Shown: positions 17,715 to 27,225, numbered from the stretch's first letter. The stretch is 46,888 bases of DNA from Candidatus Aminicenantota bacterium (GCA_026393835.1 JAPKZK010000024.1:1-46888); one strand, 5' to 3'. Notes: a model not told the origin generated them from the letters alone. Program-made: numbers and translations.

Positions 17715-19135
17715 ATTACCTCCCGGTTAACATTTTCTTTATGAAGGTTTTCCAACCGGTCCAGGTTGAAATCGTTACCCTGGAAATACATGCCCATTTC
17801 ACCAGGTAAATCGGAATGGGTAATCGTATAAGAGAATGAAACAGCCCTGCCCCAGCCTTTGGTTCTGCCGAAACCAAAACTCAAGTCCTGCTCACGAATA
17901 TCGCGAATAACCAGGTAAAGAAAGGGGAGGTAAGGCAATGTTTTTCCAGAGAGTTCCATTATGATACTGCCTTTGAAAGTGGCATTCATCAACAACTTGA
18001 ATTCGAACAAAGCGGCCTCGGCGGCGCCCCCGGTAAAACGGTCGATGCTGACCCCATTCATTAATTTTTTCTTCGGGGTCTGGCCGTCCAGGAAGGCATA
18101 AGAAAAATAAATAGCGGATTTTTTAGCCGGTGTATTCCCGGCGCTTTCTTTCGTTTCAGTACCGGCGCAGCCAAACACGTCATCGATCATCTCATTCGTC
18201 ATATCAATGGTGCCGGCGATCATTTCCGAACGATGGCGAAATACGCCTTTGATACTGGAACCGGGTATGGTATAGCGTCCGCCCACGGTCAAGAAATTAA
18301 AATCCGCGTCATCGTCACTTTCATTTTCATCCGGTTCGGCATCCGGGTCATTGACCAGGAAAGCATCCTGGAAAGCAACCGTATAATCCAGTTGAATCAT
18401 GGCCCGTGGCTGTCCAGGGACATCGCTAGCCACAGCGGGCAAAAGGTGATGGCCCTGTTTCATGAAGTCCCGGATAAAGTCCTTTTCATTTGTTTTCCTT
18501 AACAGGAAATCCTTTAGTTTTCCCGGTTGGGTAAAATCATAATCAATCATATATACAGACCCGAAACGCCCCCAGCCGTTGCCCACGGAATTACGCCCGC
18601 CCAAAAACAAAAGGTTGTCCGGTTGAAGTACCGATGCTAACCGGTCCCGCCATTTAGCGCAGCGTTCATCATTTCCTGACGTTTTCTCAATATAAAAAAA
18701 GAACGTAAAACGCTCGTTCAAGGCAATTTCCCGGTCGTATTTACCTTTATTCTCAGCGGAAAGGTACTCCCGGCTGATATGAACTCCCTGCTGGACCACG
18801 GTTTCGCTCTCTTGCGTGGGATAGGGATAAAGATCGGTAAAAACTATATCGCTGCATTTTTCATTTTTGCCGTCTTTGTCGGAATTCCCGAACAATTCCG
18901 CCAATTCCACCTGTTCCTTTTCATTGAGGGCATAGAGCATTTCCAATTGCCGGCGCAGTACCCCGGCAAAGGAAGTGGCCGGGATAATTAACCCGCCGCT
19001 GCTGTCCCGGCAAACCAGGCTGTCGGTATTCTCATTGCCGAACCCGGAACTGACCGATACAAAACTGTCGGTAAAGATAAGTTCACCGGAAAAATAAATT
19101 TTTCCCTGTACTCGTGCTTGATCTACTTTAGTCAT
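17711..19135 (-). CDS. Double Cas7 (tandem Csm3-like) backbone subunit of a type III-D complex
   Basis: In 474 residues two Cas7/Csm3-type RAMP modules follow each other. The first has LIIPATSFAGVLRRQLEM and a glycine-rich loop LFLGGRNSVGNGWGRFGS. The second has YTIPGSSIKGVFRHRSEM and LSFGFGRTKGWGRAVSF. An aspartate in DSLVCRDSSGG just before the first motif is a candidate RNA-cleaving residue like Csm3 D33. Before the second motif there is an acidic, probably disordered insertion (DAEPDENESDDDADF). Such a fused protein fills two backbone positions along the crRNA. The ATG at 19135 is preferred over a GTG at 19147. It overlaps csx10 by 8 nt. Confidence 0.85.
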   Translation of the reverse strand: MTKVDQARVQGKIYFSGELIFTDSFVSVSSGFGNENTDSLVCRDSSGGLIIPATSFAGVLRRQLEMLYALNEKEQVELAELFGNSDKDGKNEKCSDIVFTDLYPYPTQESETVVQQGVHISREYLSAENKGKYDREIALNERFTFFFYIEKTSGNDERCAKWRDRLASVLQPDNLLFLGGRNSVGNGWGRFGSVYMIDYDFTQPGKLKDFLLRKTNEKDFIRDFMKQGHHLLPAVASDVPGQPRAMIQLDYTVAFQDAFLVNDPDAEPDENESDDDADFNFLTVGGRYTIPGSSIKGVFRHRSEMIAGTIDMTNEMIDDVFGCAGTETKESAGNTPAKKSAIYFSYAFLDGQTPKKKLMNGVSIDRFTGGAAEAALFEFKLLMNATFKGSIIMELSGKTLPYLPFLYLVIRDIREQDLSFGFGRTKGWGRAVSFSYTITHSDLPGEMGMYFQGNDFNLDRLENLHKENVNREVI

Positions 19136-20603
19136 CTTTGTTCTCACTTTTTAATAATCGATAATACTCTAAAAAACACGCCAGCCAATCTTTTAATTCC
19201 ACGGCTTTATCTAATTTACCGATATGCCGCATGAGTCTATCAGCGAAATCTTGATGTTGCCAATGCTGCTTCCTGCGTTTTTCAGTTTTACCTTTAATGA
19301 GTGCAATGAAGTTTGCTTTCTTCTCGGCCAGGTTTTGGCCCGTCAGTTTGTTCATGTCTTTAAAGACCCTTTTTAAGGCGGAATAAGAAGGCAGTAATTT
19401 GATATGCTGTTTGGAAAGCATCTTCCAGTTCCTTTCAAAGTCATCAAGAATCGATTCCTTTGAAGCAATTCCCGGTGACTGATATTTTTCATTTTTCAGA
19501 AGGGTTCCATCATGATCCTCCTTAATTTCATTGCGATTGAAACGCACCCGGCCGAACCCTTCGTTCAAACGCAGCCCCAGGCCATTCATTTCGATATGCT
19601 TGAGACGTTGGGCAATGAATTCCCGGCCGGCTTCTTCTTTCACCGCCCCTTCTTTGACCCGGTAAGAAAAGCACGACCCTTTCAAAATCCCAATATCATT
19701 GATTTTCGGCTTATTATGTTTGGCATTATACCCTTCCACCTGGAAGCCCCGGGAAAAGGCCTTATCCATCTCAATATATTGTTCCAACCCCAATATTCCC
19801 GGTGTGATAACGGTCTGATACCGGTTGAAGCCATCCATGATAATCACATCGGAGAAGCAATAAAGGTTTAAGGTATCTTGATAACCCGGACGAAAAAAAC
19901 AGTCCCGGTCCGAACCGGAGGTTTCTTCGATGTTAAGGGTAAAAACCCCGCACCCGGAAGTCCTGGCTTTACCCAATTCCAGCACCCGGCATTCAGGGGA
20001 GAGAATAAATTTCCGCAAAGGACTGGTTTCCAGGACCTGGATTTCCCCACTGAAAATACCGCCGGCTTCATCCAGAAGTTCATAGGCAAAGAGGCCATGA
20101 TCCTTCCTGGTGTTTTGAGTGGCTTTATCAATACAATTGTGCATCTCCACTCTTTTGTTGGGGCGGTAAAGGCCGGGTTTGCCGCTGCCGGCGTCATAGA
20201 TATAGCCGGTAGGCAGCGGTTGTAATGCCGATTGGCATGCTTTGCTGCGACAGTTATCCCGGTGCCGAAACAGCAAATCAACCAATTCAAGACCCGTATT
20301 TTTACCGTCCTGGAAGGAATAAAGATTTGTTTTGCAGGTATAGAGAGAAAGGGGCGCAGGGAGAGCGGCGAACGATTTTGATTGGCCTTTTACATCGATG
20401 TAACAATTGGAGAAGCGCAAATTATCATTGAAAAAATCCGGGTGGATATCGGGGCCGTCGGATTGGAGGAACATTTTAATAAAAGCCCCCCATAAAACAC
20501 TACCCGGGATATAATCATGGGTATAATAAATGTTTTGACCATGCCGGGTGCTGGCAAAGCAGGCCGGTGATTGCTGCGTTAAGGTTATTTTAAAGACTTT
20601 CAT
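19128..20603 (-). CDS. csx10: Csx10 (Cas5-like subunit, type III-D) with helical C-terminal extension
   Basis: The N-terminus (MKVFKITLTQQSPACFASTR, then YIPGSVLWGAFI) and the glycine loop LRLNEGFGRVRFN are those of Csx10, the Cas5-type RAMP that caps the crRNA 5' handle in type III-D complexes. After the RAMP fold, residues from about 371 to the end (~120) form a basic all-helical region (ILDDFERNWKMLSKQH, ANFIALIKGKTEKRRKQHWQ, AVELKDWLACFLEYYRLL). Its size and character suit a fused Cas11 small subunit, and no separate cas11 gene is present. The start at 20603 overlaps the cas7 stop as ATGA, with GGAG upstream. Confidence 0.85.
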   Translation of the reverse strand: MKVFKITLTQQSPACFASTRHGQNIYYTHDYIPGSVLWGAFIKMFLQSDGPDIHPDFFNDNLRFSNCYIDVKGQSKSFAALPAPLSLYTCKTNLYSFQDGKNTGLELVDLLFRHRDNCRSKACQSALQPLPTGYIYDAGSGKPGLYRPNKRVEMHNCIDKATQNTRKDHGLFAYELLDEAGGIFSGEIQVLETSPLRKFILSPECRVLELGKARTSGCGVFTLNIEETSGSDRDCFFRPGYQDTLNLYCFSDVIIMDGFNRYQTVITPGILGLEQYIEMDKAFSRGFQVEGYNAKHNKPKINDIGILKGSCFSYRVKEGAVKEEAGREFIAQRLKHIEMNGLGLRLNEGFGRVRFNRNEIKEDHDGTLLKNEKYQSPGIASKESILDDFERNWKMLSKQHIKLLPSYSALKRVFKDMNKLTGQNLAEKKANFIALIKGKTEKRRKQHWQHQDFADRLMRHIGKLDKAVELKDWLACFLEYYRLLKSENKDD

Positions 20604-21211
20604 GGGCATATCTCCCGGATATAGGTTTCGTAATCCTCCGGATAAAGAATCTCCAATTCACATTGCCCCAGGCCGCGGCGTCTTTTGCCGCCGATTTTGG
20701 TAATAAAACGAAGCGCCGCGATGATATACCCGGCATAATGATCGGCCACGCGGATGGTACCGGAAAATTCAAAGCCACGATCAGAAACTTCTTCGGAAAA
20801 GAGGCGCCCTTTTTGGGCTGTCCCGGTTTCCTTATCGATAGAGGTATGGAAACGAATATCCCCCAGGGCGTGTTCTTTGAAATACGTAGAAAAGTTTTTG
20901 AATTCTGCTGAGTTTCGTTCGTTTTCATCCGGGCAAATCCTGGGATGATGAAATACAGCCTGACCTACTTTGTCCCCTTTTTCACCGAAAATGTCCGACA
21001 GTATGTGTGCCGGAGCCGCTGCCCCGGTTAAAACCAGCAGGTCTTCCAGGGCGTCGCGGGTGATTCCTTTAATGGTTTTACCGTTGATGACCGGGAGGTT
21101 TTGACTATTCTTTAATACACCGTTGTCCACTATACCCGGGATACCGGTTCCTGAACCGATATGCCAATCGGATAAAAATAACAAACGGTATTTAACGTCC
21201 ATCAAGTCCAT
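20600..21211 (-). CDS. Cas7 (Csm3-like RAMP)
   Basis: A 203-residue single Cas7 module: LLFLSDWHIGSGTGIPGIVD, a loop with D29 in the position of the target-RNA-cleaving aspartate of Csm3, NLPVINGKTIKGITRDALED, and the glycine-rich GGKRRRGLGQCELEIL near the end. It forms part of the crRNA-binding backbone. The start at 21211 has AAGGAGG five bases upstream and lies 20 nt inside the cas10 end. Confidence 0.85.
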   Translation of the reverse strand: MDLMDVKYRLLFLSDWHIGSGTGIPGIVDNGVLKNSQNLPVINGKTIKGITRDALEDLLVLTGAAAPAHILSDIFGEKGDKVGQAVFHHPRICPDENERNSAEFKNFSTYFKEHALGDIRFHTSIDKETGTAQKGRLFSEEVSDRGFEFSGTIRVADHYAGYIIAALRFITKIGGKRRRGLGQCELEILYPEDYETYIREICP

Positions 21212-22868
21212 TGCTGCCTCCTTGTCCCTTTGCTTCCTTATTGAGATTTATTTCTGAATAAAATTCATTGAGTTCCGCTATATCGATAAAATTATTATAG
21301 AGGGTGTTGCCGTCTTTAATCCAGATCATGTCACGGGTCTTATATATATTGGCCAACCGTTTCCGGATGTTTTCTCTGTCTTCCCCGGACATCCGGCCAA
21401 TCATGAGCCTGAAATCATAGCCGGAAACCGTTTCTCCTTTTCTGACCAATGACCGCAACTGCTTGATTTTATTGCGGGCCAGGAGGTTGCGATTCTCTAT
21501 GCCCAGGGCCATTCCCAATGTAGGTTTTAAAAACCGGTAGGCCAACGTGTCATTGATTTTAGCGGCCTTATATTCACTCTCAATGAAATACGGCCTGAAG
21601 GTAGTCACATAAGTTTGCTTGGCCAGGGAGTACTCATACTTTGTTTTTCTCATCTGGTCAAGGTTCTCCACCGTTGAAGAGAAAACCACCTCAAAATCCA
21701 GGCCGGAATACTCGCGGTCGATGCGCTTGACATTTTTCAAAAGCGCTTCCGACAACCGGTGGGCCACAAAGAAGGGGAAATGGGGTTTCACAATTGAAAT
21801 CCCGGCGGCAAAGGTCAGGCCGTAATGTGAAAATTGCTTTTCCAGTACTTTGAGCAAATGTTCGGTAAAGGGCAGCACCAAACGGCCATCCATGACAAAG
21901 CAAATATCATCCCCGCCGATAATAATGGGCCGGAAAAGAATTTTCTTATTATAATTGAGTTTCTTAAACGTTTCCAGGAGGGCAACCACGGTTTTTTCGC
22001 CAATTTCTTGCGAAAACTCATGCAATCGTTTGATATAGCGATTCACTTTATTACCGGGGGCTTCATTTTTAATTTGCTCGTTTATATGACTCCTTAACTT
22101 TTCCCCGAAGCGGTTGCCGTCGATGGTTACAATACCCAGGAAAGACCCTTCCCCTTTTCTGACATCATTCAATTCCTTCATCAATTTGCCCCTGGCAGGG
22201 TATTCCTGCTCCCGGAAGCGATTAAAAAACGTTCCCAGGAGGGTATCTTTATAGAGCATTTTCAGGGCGCCATCTCGCTGGGCCCGTTCTTTTTCCCGGC
22301 ATTCTTTGCAGGCGGATTTCTTTACCCCATCATCCTGATCATATATCTTGAATTTCTCATTTGTTTCAAGGCAGCGTTTCTTGCAAAAAGGACAGATTTC
22401 GAAAACCGGGTTGGCAAAATTATTAACGGACTTTTGTTTACCCAGTTTCAAGCGGGTGAGTTCCTTTTCAGCATCGTCCAACCTCTTTTCAAAACGATCC
22501 ACATCGGTAATATCGATCTCATAAATAATAGAGGTAAAAGAAGCAGACTCCAATTCCCGGTAAAAGCGCAGTTGGTAAGCCCGTAAGAAATCCATGGCCG
22601 TTTCTTTCCCGGCAAATAACAGCTTAAGATTACCGCCGCCGAAATAGATTTCCAGCCATTTGCTGCCGGTCAGATCCTCGATATCCTCCACTTTGTCGCT
22701 GCCGTTTAGGATATTATTTTCAAGGCAGAATTCACGCGACGTTAAATAAGCAATCAAAACCGAAGCGCCGACAATGTGTTTCAACGAAGACGATTCAAAA
22801 ATAAATTCCTGGATTTTATCCACGTCCACGATTACATAATAAAGATGTTTTAGTGAAGGTACGGTCAT
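21192..22868 (-). CDS. cas10: Cas10 large subunit, HD-less, with cyclase GGDD motif
   Basis: At 558 residues this is a compact Cas10. It starts directly with a palm domain (YYVIVDVDKIQEFIFESSSL, about 10-29), so the N-terminal HD nuclease of many Cas10 proteins is absent. A zinc-finger-like cluster C159-x2-C162...C187-x2-C190 is present. The second palm carries IIIGGDDICFVM with GGDD at 318-321, the active site that makes cyclic oligoadenylate from ATP on target-RNA binding. Absence of HD is typical of type III-D. The complex should therefore signal rather than cut single-stranded DNA, in keeping with the SAVED effector in the same operon. The start overlaps the preceding stop as ATGA (22865-22868), with GGAG upstream. 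Confidence 0.95.
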   Translation of the reverse strand: MTVPSLKHLYYVIVDVDKIQEFIFESSSLKHIVGASVLIAYLTSREFCLENNILNGSDKVEDIEDLTGSKWLEIYFGGGNLKLLFAGKETAMDFLRAYQLRFYRELESASFTSIIYEIDITDVDRFEKRLDDAEKELTRLKLGKQKSVNNFANPVFEICPFCKKRCLETNEKFKIYDQDDGVKKSACKECREKERAQRDGALKMLYKDTLLGTFFNRFREQEYPARGKLMKELNDVRKGEGSFLGIVTIDGNRFGEKLRSHINEQIKNEAPGNKVNRYIKRLHEFSQEIGEKTVVALLETFKKLNYNKKILFRPIIIGGDDICFVMDGRLVLPFTEHLLKVLEKQFSHYGLTFAAGISIVKPHFPFFVAHRLSEALLKNVKRIDREYSGLDFEVVFSSTVENLDQMRKTKYEYSLAKQTYVTTFRPYFIESEYKAAKINDTLAYRFLKPTLGMALGIENRNLLARNKIKQLRSLVRKGETVSGYDFRLMIGRMSGEDRENIRKRLANIYKTRDMIWIKDGNTLYNNFIDIAELNEFYSEINLNKEAKGQGGSNGLDGR

Positions 22869-25264
22869 TTTTTGCTCTCCTGGCCCCAGTTATCCAGGGG
22901 GCCGAGTTCCCCGGGCTTATCCCCGGGCTTAAATAAACGCTGCTTTTTATTTGCTTTCTCATCCATGAACCATTTAAACCCTATCATTTCTTTTTTCTTA
23001 TTCAATTTGGCCGGGTATTTGATTGGGAATTCCGGGGAGATGCCGTCATTGATTCGTTTGAGCATGGTAAATTCCTTTATATAAGTAAGGTTCGAGAAAT
23101 TGGGGACGAGTTTGATTTCATAACCGGCGATATCTTTTTCATTTAATGAGTCCGGGTCAAATTCTGTTCTTTTACCGTCTACCATTTTTTCTTTAACGTC
23201 TGTCTGGATGCGCTGGAAAATATTAATATATTTTTCAATGTCTTGCGTACTCATTTCGCTTTCGCCATCGTCCTTCAGCGAAGAATAGCGTTTGCGCCGG
23301 TCGATCGCCGTAACCTGGAAACTCTCGATTTTAATGCGGCCCAAACCCAGGGATTTGCCCATGCCGAGCTGGTAATCCAGGCGTTGGCCGTTATGCTTGA
23401 TGTCCAGACTATTTAAAAGCAAACCCAATTCGTAATTGGAAAGGTTAAAATAATGAATCCTGAATTGGAATACCGCGCCTGGGTTCAGCAGTTGTACCGT
23501 ACAATTGGATTTGGTTGGTAGGGTATCTTTATAATTCAATTTCGCGGGATCATGTTTTAGGTATACCTTTCTACCCAGTTTTGCGGTTGAGGAATTGTAG
23601 TCATCGCTCTTACCATTGCCGTCGGGCCCTTTGCGATTATCCAGGATATAAAATTGAAAGAAACTGGGATGGGGTTCGCCCAGGGGTTTAAGGGTTATAT
23701 CTTCTTCAAAGCCCTTATCGGTTAGGCGCTTGCCGAAGCCCACGCTGATTTTGCCCCCGATGGCAATCCTGGTTGATTGACCATTATTTTGCTTTCTCAT
23801 TTTAATATTCACACCGCCGAACATATTACAGGCCGGGCACAATTCTGCCTCGTCCGAACATACGGATTTTCCTTGTTTCTTTATCAGTTCCGCGATGCCA
23901 TACCGGTAAGGAGCCCGCGCCACCTGTGTATAAGTCAGGTATGAGTCATTTTCCTTAGACGAATGATACCCCATGTTTTTCCCTTGATAATAATAAACCA
24001 ACATGCCGTCTTTAACGTCCTTTGCCGTAGGTTGAAATCTTAAAAGCTGATGATCTTTATACATATGAACCAGGTTTTCATGTCGCTGGGAAATAAGATT
24101 TTTGAATTGAGCGATTAATTTTTCGTCGATGGCTATCGGCTTTAGCCTAGATTCTTTTAAACGCGCATCCACATCCAGGTAAGAAGCAAGATCGATTTTA
24201 CCAAATTTAAAGAACAACCGATCCTGGGTTTTGGAATCGATGTCGAAAGAAGTTTTAAGGAGAACCTGGCAGATTTCATACATTGCATTTCTATCATCTC
24301 TGTTTCTTTGACGGTCATTATACACCTGGAGGAGTTTCTTTAAGTTACCTATATTAGCTGATACTTCTTTCACCTTATAGAGAAAAAACTCCTTACTACC
24401 ACGCTTTTCTTTTTTTTCCCTGATTATGGCATAAAAAGAAGGTATCGGTTGATTTTGCCCTTCCAGCTTGATGTAGGGGAATCTTTTATTGTATCGGTTA
24501 GCCGGTTTATCCAACCTTTCACCATTTATTCCAGTGACCTTGAAGCCTTCCGTTTCCAGGATATCGATTCCCAGGGGGGGATAAAATCCACGATCTCTTT
24601 TCTTATTAATATAGCCATTGATTCCACTTGTGGAGGATTTTGTACTAATTTTTTCGAATTCACCATTCCTATTTTTGGCGGCAAACAAAAACTTTTCCCC
24701 ATCATTTTGTTTAGCCGAGTAGGGGGTATATCGATCGATCACTGTCAAGACTTTGGCTTGATCCAATTCGATAAAATACCATTGGTCTCCCTTTTTCTTT
24801 AGAATCCCCGGGCGAAGATTTCTTATCTCCTTTGAATCATCGTCCTCTTCCACATTTAAGCGGCGGCACATATAATTTAAATTTGTATTCCCTGAATAAT
24901 CATGGGGAAAACAGGAGTTTGACAGCGTTTCGACGGTTGAGCGTATCAACCCTTTCAAGGACGTCGAAGGAATGAGCGGCTGTCCGTTGTGGTGAAAGAA
25001 CCTCATCTCTTTATGATCACCGCCGTTAATAACTTCATTTTCCCCAGGTGCAGGAATAAAGAGGGGGGTGACGGTTTTGACTTCGACATCGATGTACCCG
25101 GAATTGGCGTGGAATTTTTCATTGGTAATAAAAGGATACCGGGGTGTTGGCCCTGAAACATCCACGAAGTTATAAGGGTTGAGGAACCGTTCTTCACCTT
25201 TGGAAGAAATTGGCCCCATAGTTGTTTCGGGCGATTGCGATGAATTTAAATTACCCTTTTCCAT
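22865..25264 (-). CDS. Large Cas7-like RAMP protein, TIGR03986 type
   Basis: This 799-residue protein opens with NPYNFVDVSGPTPRYPF and SGYIDVEVKTVTPLFIP, and contains QPLIPSTSLKGLIRSTVETL (about 110-130). It later has VARAPYRYGIAELIKK, CPACNMFGGVN and the glycine-rich LDYQLGMGKSLGLGRIKIES. These are features of the TIGR03986 family of type III RAMPs. It carries a long insertion between the first RAMP motif and the CPAC motif (about residues 150-480), so it may occupy a special position in the complex, like the Cas7-with-insertion of III-D variants. The ATG at 25264 has AGGAGGT upstream; an earlier in-frame start at 25297 overlaps that ribosome site region. It is the first gene of the coupled operon. 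Confidence 0.85.
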   Translation of the reverse strand: MEKGNLNSSQSPETTMGPISSKGEERFLNPYNFVDVSGPTPRYPFITNEKFHANSGYIDVEVKTVTPLFIPAPGENEVINGGDHKEMRFFHHNGQPLIPSTSLKGLIRSTVETLSNSCFPHDYSGNTNLNYMCRRLNVEEDDDSKEIRNLRPGILKKKGDQWYFIELDQAKVLTVIDRYTPYSAKQNDGEKFLFAAKNRNGEFEKISTKSSTSGINGYINKKRDRGFYPPLGIDILETEGFKVTGINGERLDKPANRYNKRFPYIKLEGQNQPIPSFYAIIREKKEKRGSKEFFLYKVKEVSANIGNLKKLLQVYNDRQRNRDDRNAMYEICQVLLKTSFDIDSKTQDRLFFKFGKIDLASYLDVDARLKESRLKPIAIDEKLIAQFKNLISQRHENLVHMYKDHQLLRFQPTAKDVKDGMLVYYYQGKNMGYHSSKENDSYLTYTQVARAPYRYGIAELIKKQGKSVCSDEAELCPACNMFGGVNIKMRKQNNGQSTRIAIGGKISVGFGKRLTDKGFEEDITLKPLGEPHPSFFQFYILDNRKGPDGNGKSDDYNSSTAKLGRKVYLKHDPAKLNYKDTLPTKSNCTVQLLNPGAVFQFRIHYFNLSNYELGLLLNSLDIKHNGQRLDYQLGMGKSLGLGRIKIESFQVTAIDRRKRYSSLKDDGESEMSTQDIEKYINIFQRIQTDVKEKMVDGKRTEFDPDSLNEKDIAGYEIKLVPNFSNLTYIKEFTMLKRINDGISPEFPIKYPAKLNKKKEMIGFKWFMDEKANKKQRLFKPGDKPGELGPLDNWGQESKK

Positions 25265-25410
25265 TTTGTTACTTACCTCCTTTAGAAATAATATCAATTT
25301 GGAAATATAATCTATTATAGTTTATGTGTTTTGTAAATCATGAAAATTGTGCAAATATTAAAGTTGAAGATTTGAAGATGGAACTTTGGAAAAAGAAAAA
25401 AATATTATCC

Positions 25411-25473
25411 TGCCTCCGGCGGCCAGGAACCCCTTTTGAAAAAGGGGTTCCTGGACCTCCCGAAAACTTTTAT
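25411..25473. repeat. Dispersed palindromic element (CCTCCGGCGG type) downstream of cas6
   Basis: A 15-bp perfect stem (25423-25437 with 25440-25454, loop GA) formed by CCAGGAACCCCTTTT and its complement. It is preceded by gcctccggcgg and followed by acctcccgaaaactttt. The same plan recurs twice at 42345-42490. It lies directly after the cas6 stop and could end cas6 transcription, although no U-tract follows the hairpin immediately. Confidence 0.75.
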
Positions 25474-26142
25474 TTATATCTTCCTCAAAACATTCCCATA
25501 CCCACGCGACGTACTCTTTCCCAACCCCAATAAATCCGGCAACCGAAAATTCACCATAAACTCACCAGTGAATGCCAAATGCGTCTTCCCCTTTAAATTC
25601 GTACTCACCGGATCGAAATTCGATTTAACCACCAACCGCTCCTCCACCGTATAACCCGCAAACTTACAAAACGAAATAATATTGTTAATCAATATCGCAT
25701 GAAGCTTCTCTTTCCTCCGCTCATCCGTTTCCAAAGCCAAAAACTCCTTATAATTCTGCTGGTTCAACGCAATCCACGGCGTCACAAACTCATAAACATA
25801 CGTCTCACCATCTTCCCCAAACTCCACCTCGCTAATTTCAATCTCTTTACTATCAACCGCCAATACCCGACCCTCAATCACAATGTTCTCCGCCTCAAGA
25901 AACAATTCCTTTAATACCCCTATACCCTCCACTTTATAAGCGTGAATAGCCAGACAATCGTGGATTTTAAATTGCACCGCCGGGTAACGGTAAATCACTC
26001 TATCAGAGTCGGCTTCATGATTGTGAAGCAAATCAAACTGCACAAACTGCCGGGAAAAATAACCCCGCACTTTATGCAATTGAGAAGGAGGAATACAAAT
26101 CCCAGGAAATTTCATTACCCCAGTTTTAATAAGTTGCAACAT
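25474..26142 (-). CDS. cas6: Cas6 pre-crRNA endoribonuclease
   Basis: A 222-residue RAMP endonuclease. The N-terminal part has FSRQFVQFDLLHNHEADSDR followed by IYRYPAVQFKI, and the C-terminus has the glycine-rich LLGLGKSTSRGYGNVL typical of Cas6. It would cut the repeat transcript to leave the ATTGAAAC handle. Histidines in the LLHNH segment are candidates for the active site. AGGAGA lies upstream of the ATG. A second in-frame ATG (26115) is possible. It is separated from the cas operon by about 210 bp and a palindromic element, so it may be expressed separately. Confidence 0.87.
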   Translation of the reverse strand: MLQLIKTGVMKFPGICIPPSQLHKVRGYFSRQFVQFDLLHNHEADSDRVIYRYPAVQFKIHDCLAIHAYKVEGIGVLKELFLEAENIVIEGRVLAVDSKEIEISEVEFGEDGETYVYEFVTPWIALNQQNYKEFLALETDERRKEKLHAILINNIISFCKFAGYTVEERLVVKSNFDPVSTNLKGKTHLAFTGEFMVNFRLPDLLGLGKSTSRGYGNVLRKI

Positions 26143-26350
26143 TCGCGTTTTTCTCCTAAACAGGCTGGACTTCCGTCCTTAAGGGTTCAATCATTTTTCT
26201 CTCCCAACCTTGCCGGGCCAACCTGTTTTTTTCCATCTATTCATCTGTATATGTCCGGATACCCGGATAATTCCATCACAGAAGATACAATTAACACATC
26301 TAAAAAATAAAAGCAAGATATTTCTAAAGAATTTTGTTTAATAGACTCCG
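26143..26350. other. Intergenic region upstream of cas6
   Basis: A stretch of about 200 bp without a convincing gene or strong promoter. The open frame crossing it on the plus strand is antisense to cas6 and not supported. Confidence 0.5.
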
Positions 26351-26359
26351 CATCTTAAA

Positions 26360-27225
26360 TTTTCTTTTTGCGGCGGCGTTTTTCATCGCAGCGCCACAAA
26401 CTTTTGACAAAAACCGCATATTTCCATCGCGTACCAAAAATTTTGTTTCCACATCGCATATTTTTGCCTCCGCCCCTCGAATTTCTGCCAAAAACCTCGT
26501 GCAATTGAAAAAAATCCCGTGCATTTGCCAAAAATCCCGTGCAATTGAAAAAAATCCCGTGCATTTGAAAAAAAACCTCGCGCAATTGCCAAAAATCCCG
26601 TGCAATTAAAAAAAAATCCCGTGCATTTGCCAAAAATCTCGTGCATTTGTCAAAAATGGCGTGCATTTGCCAAAAATCTCGTGCTTTCCCCAAAATTCCC
26701 GTGCTTTTGACTCAGCACCTCGTGCTTTTCTTTAAAATCTCGTGCATTTGTCAAAAACCCCGTGCTTTTGGCTCTGCACCATGTGCTTTTCTCAAAAACC
26801 TCGTGCTTTTGTCTAAAACCTCGTGCTTTTGCCAAAAACCCCGTGGATTTGTCTAAAATCCCGTGGATTTTGCTCCGCACCTCGTGGAACCTCCAAAATT
26901 CCCGTGGATTCCGCAAAAATCTCGTGGATTTAACTCGGCGCCTCGTGCTTTCCGCTAAAACCCGGCGCATTTGATAAAAACCGAGCGCGTCGTAGAAAAT
27001 CCTGGCGCGTTGGCCAAAAATTTAGCGCGTTTGTCTAAAACCGACCGCGTCGGACTCTGCACCGACCGCGTCGCAGAAAATCTGACCGCGTTAGACTCCG
27101 CACCGACCGCGTCGCAAAAAAACCGACCGCATCGTAGAAAATCCGACCGCGTTAGACTCCGCACCGACCGCGCCGCAGAAAATCCGACCGCGTCGTAGAA
27201 AAACCGACCGCGTCGGACTCCGTAC
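26360..27225 (+). repeat. Degenerate 20-21-bp minisatellite, about 870 bp
   Basis: A long run of loosely repeated units with a period of 20-21 bp. In the first half the unit is like cgtgcatttgccaaaaatct. Further on it changes to cgtgcttttgtctaaaacc, then ccgaccgcgtcgcagaaaat with alternating ttagactccgcacc. Open frames on both strands give monotonous peptides and are not genes. No spacer-repeat structure is present, so it is not a CRISPR. Confidence 0.88.

Noticed and set aside
15316..26142. Cas1, Cas2, reverse transcriptase, Csm6/Csx1 or a separate caspase (PCaspase-like) gene
   Set aside because: Looked for by motif in all plausible frames of the locus; none found within the window.
26324..27198. 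Several overlapping frames with cysteine- and phenylalanine-rich repeats on both strands
   Set aside because: Products of the 20-21-bp repeat field, equally open on both strands, with no start signals.
26360..27225. Second CRISPR array
   Set aside because: Units follow each other directly and drift in sequence; there are no unique spacers.
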